DNA of 64,000 nucleotides from the NCBI RefSeq assembly GCF_001956855.1, contig NZ_MTHD01000003.1, forward strand, positions 476,647-540,646. Reading direction: 5' to 3'. This document shows positions 60,406 through 64,000 of the stretch, in pieces (the stretch's first letter is position 1; each line of letters begins with the position of its first letter). The notes beneath the pieces are model-generated. The model did not search any database, had not been told where the DNA came from, and saw only the letters and a program-made list of their open reading frames with translations. The DNA comes from Azonexus hydrophilus (GTDB lineage: Bacteria > Pseudomonadota > Gammaproteobacteria > Burkholderiales > Rhodocyclaceae). Made by a program: the position numbers and the translations under genes.

Positions 60406-61200
60406 CTACATTTTTTTCGCGAAGACCGCCAGTTCGGCGGCACTGAAGCCGGCTTGCAGGCGCGCGGATTCGTTCATTGGCGCCTGTGGGCGTGGTGCCT
60501 GATATGCGGTCAACAGCTCGCGATACGTGTTTTCCGGTTCAATGCCGCGTTGACCGCAGAATTCCCTGAACCAGCGATCACCAAGCCCGACATGGCCGAT
60601 TTCGTCGCGCAGGATGATGTCCAGTACCCGGGCGCTGGCGTGGTCGCCGGCGGCTTCGAGACGTTGCTGGATCGGTGGCGTCGCGTCCAGCCCGCGTGCT
60701 TCGAGCAGGCGCGGTACCAGTGCCATGCGGGCGAGCGGGTCGTGTGCCGTTTTCTCGGCCATTTCCCACAGGCTGCCGTGGGCGGGGAAGTCGCCGTAGT
60801 CGTGGCCGAGTGATTGCAGGCGTTCGCGCAACAACTGAAAATGCAATGCTTCCTCGGCGGCCACGCCGATCCAGTCCGCGTAATAGGTTTGCGCCAGGCC
60901 GCGGAAGCGGGCCGCGTGGTCGAGCGCCAGGTTGATTGCGGTGAATTCGATATGGACGATGGCGTGCAGCAATCTGGCGCGACCTTCCGGCGACCCGGCA
61001 TGGCCGTAGGGGACCTGCCGGTGTCCGACCAGTTCCGGCTTCGGTGGCGTGCCGCAGACGAGTTCAACCGGCGTGCTGTCCTGCCAGTCGAGTTTGCCGG
61101 TTTGCCAGTCCGCGGCAATTGCTGCGGTCAACGTGATTTTCTGGTCGATTCCGGTCGCGGCCAGCGCTTGTGCCAGCCGCAGATACAGCGATTGCTTCAT
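60406..61200 (-). CDS. DUF455 ferritin-like protein
   Basis: 264 aa, helical. Two Glu-x-x-His iron motifs are visible, AAEEALHF and RDEIGHVG, in the order expected for a ferritin-like di-iron site; an upstream Glu (HIEFTAINLALDHA) completes it. DUF455 is related to MiaE-like di-iron enzymes; the substrate is unknown. It overlaps the upstream aldo-keto reductase gene by four bases. Confidence 0.82.
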   Translation of the reverse strand: MKQSLYLRLAQALAATGIDQKITLTAAIAADWQTGKLDWQDSTPVELVCGTPPKPELVGHRQVPYGHAGSPEGRARLLHAIVHIEFTAINLALDHAARFRGLAQTYYADWIGVAAEEALHFQLLRERLQSLGHDYGDFPAHGSLWEMAEKTAHDPLARMALVPRLLEARGLDATPPIQQRLEAAGDHASARVLDIILRDEIGHVGLGDRWFREFCGQRGIEPENTYRELLTAYQAPRPQAPMNESARLQAGFSAAELAVFAKKM

Positions 61201-62243
61201 GGTGCCGGGTTGGTATAGCGCAGATGAATGGCGTCGATTGCTTCGAGCAACTCGGCGTGCATGGGTGTCAGCGTGGCCGGCAGGGTTTCCTTCAACTGGC
61301 TCAGCGACGAGGCGCCGATGATGGTGCTGGCGACGAACCAGCGCGAGCGGACGAAGCCCAGTGCCAGTTGCGTTGGCGTCAGGGCATGGTTGCGCGCCAG
61401 GTCGGCGTAGGCCTGGACGGCCGCAGTCACGTTTGGTTTGGCATAGCGCTGGCCGAAGAAGGGCCAGCGGGTCAGGCGACCGGGCGCTGCGCTGTCGGTC
61501 AGGTATTTGCCGCTGAGATGGCCGAAGGCCAGCGGCGAGTAGGCGAGCAGGCCGACCTGTTCGCGGTGGCAGGTTTCGGCCAGGCCGTACTCATAGGTGC
61601 GGTTCAGCAGGTTGTAGGCATTCTGGGTGGAGACGATGCGTGGCAGGCCGAGTTCGTCGGCCAGTCGGGTGAACTGGCTGATCCCCCAGGGGTGTTCGTT
61701 GGACAGCGCGACATGACGCACCTTGCCCTCGCGCACGAGTTCGCCGAGTGTTTCCAGTTGCTCACGGATACTGGTGCACGCGCGCTCCTTTTCTGGGTCG
61801 AATTGCCATTGCCCGAACATCGGCTGGTTGCGTTCCGGCCAGTGCAACTGGTAGATGTCGATATAGTCGGTCTGCAGACGCTGCAGCGAACCGTCGACGG
61901 CGGCGTGGATGTTGGCGCGGTCCATGCTCAGTGGGCCGCCGCGGATCCATTCAAGGCTGCGCGCCGGTCCGGCAACCTTGGTTGCCAGAATGATCTTGTC
62001 GCGCGACTGTCGCTGCAGCCAGCGCCCAACGATGGCCTCGGAAGCGCCGTATGTCTCGACGCGGGTTGGCACTGCGTACATTTCCGCTGTGTCGATGAAG
62101 TTGATGCCGTGTTCGAGTGCGTAATCGAGTTGGGCGTGCGCATCGGCTTCGTCGGTCTGTTCACCGAAGGTCATCGTGCCCAGGCAGATTTCAGGAATGT
62201 TGAGTTCGCTGCGTCCGAGCGGATGGCGTTTGAACAGGCTCAT
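61197..62243 (-). CDS. tas: NADP(H)-dependent aldo-keto reductase, Tas family
   Basis: 348 aa TIM-barrel enzyme. The catalytic tetrad is seen as Asp-Tyr (FIDTAEMY), Lys (ATKVAG) and His (YQLHWPER); NADPH binding is in IIGASSL. The Tas/YajO group is indicated by GTMTFGEQTDEADAHAQLDYA. Cytoplasmic reduction of carbonyls; the physiological substrate is unknown. Confidence 0.9.
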   Translation of the reverse strand: MSLFKRHPLGRSELNIPEICLGTMTFGEQTDEADAHAQLDYALEHGINFIDTAEMYAVPTRVETYGASEAIVGRWLQRQSRDKIILATKVAGPARSLEWIRGGPLSMDRANIHAAVDGSLQRLQTDYIDIYQLHWPERNQPMFGQWQFDPEKERACTSIREQLETLGELVREGKVRHVALSNEHPWGISQFTRLADELGLPRIVSTQNAYNLLNRTYEYGLAETCHREQVGLLAYSPLAFGHLSGKYLTDSAAPGRLTRWPFFGQRYAKPNVTAAVQAYADLARNHALTPTQLALGFVRSRWFVASTIIGASSLSQLKETLPATLTPMHAELLEAIDAIHLRYTNPAP

Positions 62244-62270
62244 GGTTTCTCTCCAGGAAACAGGGTTTGA

Positions 62271-62600
62271 TCAAGGTTGACCGCACAACACGCCATAAAT
62301 CAGCACATGCCGCTTGAGCACCGGGTCGAAACTGGCAGGGACAATGGCCAAGCGGTGTTCGTCGGGTTGCGCGCAGTGTTTGCGCGTCCATGTGGCAGCG
62401 GCATTGCGGGCTTCGGCGAAGTCGCTGAACAGGGCGTCGAGTGTACTTTCCCGTACTGGCAGGAAGGTGCCCCGGTGCCGGTCGAGCAATGTATCGGTAT
62501 CCAGCATCTGGACGGCGTAACCGGTGGCCGGGCGTGGCAGGGGCAAGGCGTGTACGTCGAATGGGTCGCCAAAGGCGTCGTCGGGGAAATGCACGGTCAA
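62271..62600 (-). CDS. Small hypothetical protein
   Basis: 109 aa (TTG 62600 or GTG 62594 as start). No family is recognised; soluble, no metal or signal motifs, ending VLKRHVLIYGVLCGQ. It sits between a YdcH-like gene and the tas gene on the same strand. The recurrent word GTTGACCGCA overlaps its stop. Confidence 0.55.
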   Translation of the reverse strand: MTVHFPDDAFGDPFDVHALPLPRPATGYAVQMLDTDTLLDRHRGTFLPVRESTLDALFSDFAEARNAAATWTRKHCAQPDEHRLAIVPASFDPVLKRHVLIYGVLCGQP

Positions 62601-62609
62601 TAAGGACGG

Positions 62610-62831
62610 TCAGGCGGGAATGTCGGGGATGAGCATCTGCTCAAGCAACAGGATGCGATCCTTGAGTGCCAGCTTGCGCTTTTTCAGGCGCCGGATCAGC
62701 AACTCGTCTGGTGGCGGGTTCTCGATCAGATGCAGGATGACCTGGTCGAGGTCACGGTGCTCCACCTGCAATTCGTTCAACTGAAGGCGAATGTCGCTGA
62801 TTTCCGCGTCGGTCAGTGGGCGAAGGGACAT
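62610..62831 (-). CDS. YdcH/DUF465-family small protein
   Basis: 73 aa helical hairpin with the family pattern LRLQLNELQVEHRDLD-like first helix and LIRRLKKRKLALKDRI second helix. Function unknown; conserved across proteobacteria. Confidence 0.82.
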   Translation of the reverse strand: MSLRPLTDAEISDIRLQLNELQVEHRDLDQVILHLIENPPPDELLIRRLKKRKLALKDRILLLEQMLIPDIPA

Positions 62832-62899
62832 GGCGAAGCTCCTGACAGCATCTATGGTTTTGCTTAGAATAACCGAACCATGAACAGGAGGAGAACATA

Positions 62900-63208
62900 A
62901 TGCAGCACCACATAATAGTGTCGTTCGGAAAGGACGCAGAATTCGAATACAAACTGGTAGGCGGCGGCGCGCCGGATGAAGCCCGGCAGTGGTTCGACCG
63001 TGAATTCACCGCACTGGAGTGTGATGTGGCTACCCCGACCGGGAAAATTCTCGCGGTAGACCGCATTCTCAGTGTGGCCAGATATGCCGGTGAAGGGCGT
63101 TTCCGCGACCAGCCAGCTTGGGCAGAGCAGTTTGCCAAAAATACGGCATCCATTCTCGGGCGCGACCTGATTCGCGTCGATGTCGAGCAATACAGTATCG
63201 GTTATTGA
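62900..63208 (+). CDS. Conserved hypothetical protein upstream of greB
   Basis: 102 aa, soluble, no named family recognised (HHIIVSFGKDAEFEYKL, ALECDVATPTGKILAVDRIL). AGGAGG lies nine bases before the start and the stop overlaps the greB start (TGATG), so the two are co-translated. Confidence 0.65.
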   Translation: MQHHIIVSFGKDAEFEYKLVGGGAPDEARQWFDREFTALECDVATPTGKILAVDRILSVARYAGEGRFRDQPAWAEQFAKNTASILGRDLIRVDVEQYSIGY

Positions 63209-63765
63209 TGAACAAGGCTTTCGTCCGCGAAAGCGATGGTGATGATGATGAGGAACTGCAGCCGGCCCAGGGCATTCCTCACGGTACGCCGAACTACATC
63301 ACGCCGGCCGGCCATGCCCGGCTGAAAGAAGAGCTCGAACACCTGGTCAAGCGCGAGCGTCCCCATGTTGTCGAAATCGTTGCTTGGGCGGCTTCCAATG
63401 GGGATCGTTCGGAAAACGGCGACTATATATATGGCAAGCGACGTTTGCGCGAGATCGACCGGCGCATCCGTTTCCTGACCAAGCGCCTGGATATCGCTGA
63501 AATCGTCGATCCGCTGCGCCAGGGAGACAACGATCAGGTGTTCTTTGGTGCCACCGTCACCATTGGCGATCCCGATGGCAGTGAGCATGTGTACACAATA
63601 GTCGGGATCGACGAGGCTGATGCCTCAGTCGGACGCATCAGCTGGATCTCGCCTTTGGCGCGTGCGCTGCTCAAGGCACGTGAAGGCGACAGTATCCGTT
63701 TCATGAGTCCGGTGGGGGTGCGCGAGCTGGAAGTTCTGGATGTTTTTTACGGTGATCTGAAATAA
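63208..63765 (+). CDS. greB: Transcription elongation factor GreB
   Basis: 185 aa. An N-terminal extension is followed by the coiled-coil with the two acidic tip residues in the ASNGDRSENGDY motif and the C-terminal FKBP-like domain (FGATVTIGDPDGSEHVYTIVG). It rescues backtracked RNA polymerase by stimulating RNA cleavage. Its end lies just before the rRNA promoters. Confidence 0.93.
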   Translation: MNKAFVRESDGDDDEELQPAQGIPHGTPNYITPAGHARLKEELEHLVKRERPHVVEIVAWAASNGDRSENGDYIYGKRRLREIDRRIRFLTKRLDIAEIVDPLRQGDNDQVFFGATVTIGDPDGSEHVYTIVGIDEADASVGRISWISPLARALLKAREGDSIRFMSPVGVRELEVLDVFYGDLK

Positions 63766-63779
63766 TTTTCAAAAAGGTA

Positions 63780-63807
63780 TTGACGGAATTTTTGTGATGG
63801 GTAGAAT
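63780..63807 (+). promoter_or_regulatory. First rRNA-operon promoter
   Basis: TTGACG and TAGAAT are 16 bases apart; the run TTTTCAAAAA just upstream could be an UP element. Confidence 0.7.
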
Positions 63808-63895
63808 GCGCACCTTCCTTGCGGTGCCGGGGTTTTCGGCGGCGTGAGGGAGGAAGTAGTGAGGCGGTTCGGCAGAAAATTTTTTACTGAAAAGC

Positions 63896-63924
63896 TTGAC
63901 GGAAGTGAGGAAGTGTTACATAAT
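63896..63924 (+). promoter_or_regulatory. Second rRNA-operon promoter
   Basis: TTGACG and CATAAT are 17 bases apart, preceded by an A/T-rich AAAATTTTTT tract; a tandem promoter of the same type as that at 63780. Confidence 0.75.
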
Positions 63925-63971
63925 CTCGCTTCTCTGCTGCAGACGAATTGATGTTTAAGACGGCGCGGCGA

Positions 63972-64000
63972 TGTTCTTTAAAAGTTTGGACAACCGATAG
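63972..64000 (+). promoter_or_regulatory. rRNA leader with boxA-like antitermination site
   Basis: TGTTCTTTAAAA resembles boxA (TGCTCTTTAACA) and is followed by the AAGTTTGGACAACCGATAG text typical of 16S leaders in this group. The 16S gene itself lies beyond the window. Confidence 0.7.

Overview
The window looks like chromosome from a GC-rich, respiratory betaproteobacterium, most likely Rhodocyclaceae (Dechloromonas/Azonexus type). Reasons: PQQ-dependent alcohol oxidation with a dedicated cytochrome c, a divergent fnr/hemN pair, many TonB-dependent receptors (TBDRs) under Fur-type promoters, NnrS, and protein sequences that read as betaproteobacterial. This placement is inference; the window ends just before the 16S rRNA gene that would settle it.

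Layout. (1) 1-4094: a LuxR-type response regulator (only its first codons) and a NarX/DegS-type histidine kinase diverge from a PQQ alcohol dehydrogenase, a pentapeptide-repeat protein and a PedF-like cytochrome c. (2) 4095-10929: an AT-richer accessory block with a gene remnant, an unrecognised 472-aa protein, ViaA, RavA and an NYN-LOTUS protein, then a long intergenic stretch. (3) 10930-14809: a sigma-54 promoter leads into a SoxYZ-like carrier, a zinc metallohydrolase (quinoprotein relay pair) and a TonB receptor of the YncD/PqqU type, the likely PQQ importer. The block in (2) seems to split one quinoprotein locus. (4) 14820-26272: gdhA, rnk, a LysR regulator, a soluble PQQ sugar dehydrogenase, fnr with an FNR box, hemN, a SafE-like protein, copA, a PAS-GGDEF-EAL protein, copZ and a small hypothetical gene.

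(5) 26283-58246 is a 32-kb iron region. It holds a catecholate-siderophore type TBDR with an FMN hydroxyacid dehydrogenase, piuC and an iron-binding protein; bfd; a two-subunit bacterioferritin; a probable supraoperon on the minus strand (hemP, tonB, exbB, exbD, TBDR, thioredoxin-like gene, feoB, feoA, fecI, fecR, STN-type TBDR, di-heme peroxidase, M16 protease); a DUF2325 gene; TBDR-ABC transporter-NnrS; and two small Fur-type operons of tiny proteins, one with a second ribosomal protein S4 and a second HemP. Eight transcripts here carry a C/A-rich element that reads GCAAGCCAGC-spacer-GCCAGCCAGC in the mRNA sense, usually between a Fur box and the start codon. I know of no named element that matches it.

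(6) 58323-64000: deaD, a ferritin-like DUF455 gene, an aldo-keto reductase, small conserved genes, greB, then tandem promoters and a boxA-like leader of an rRNA operon.

Across the whole window a 10-bp word, TGCGGTC(A/G)AC, recurs about 25 times by eye in both coding and intergenic DNA, far more than chance would give. I saw no tRNA genes, CRISPR arrays or transposases.
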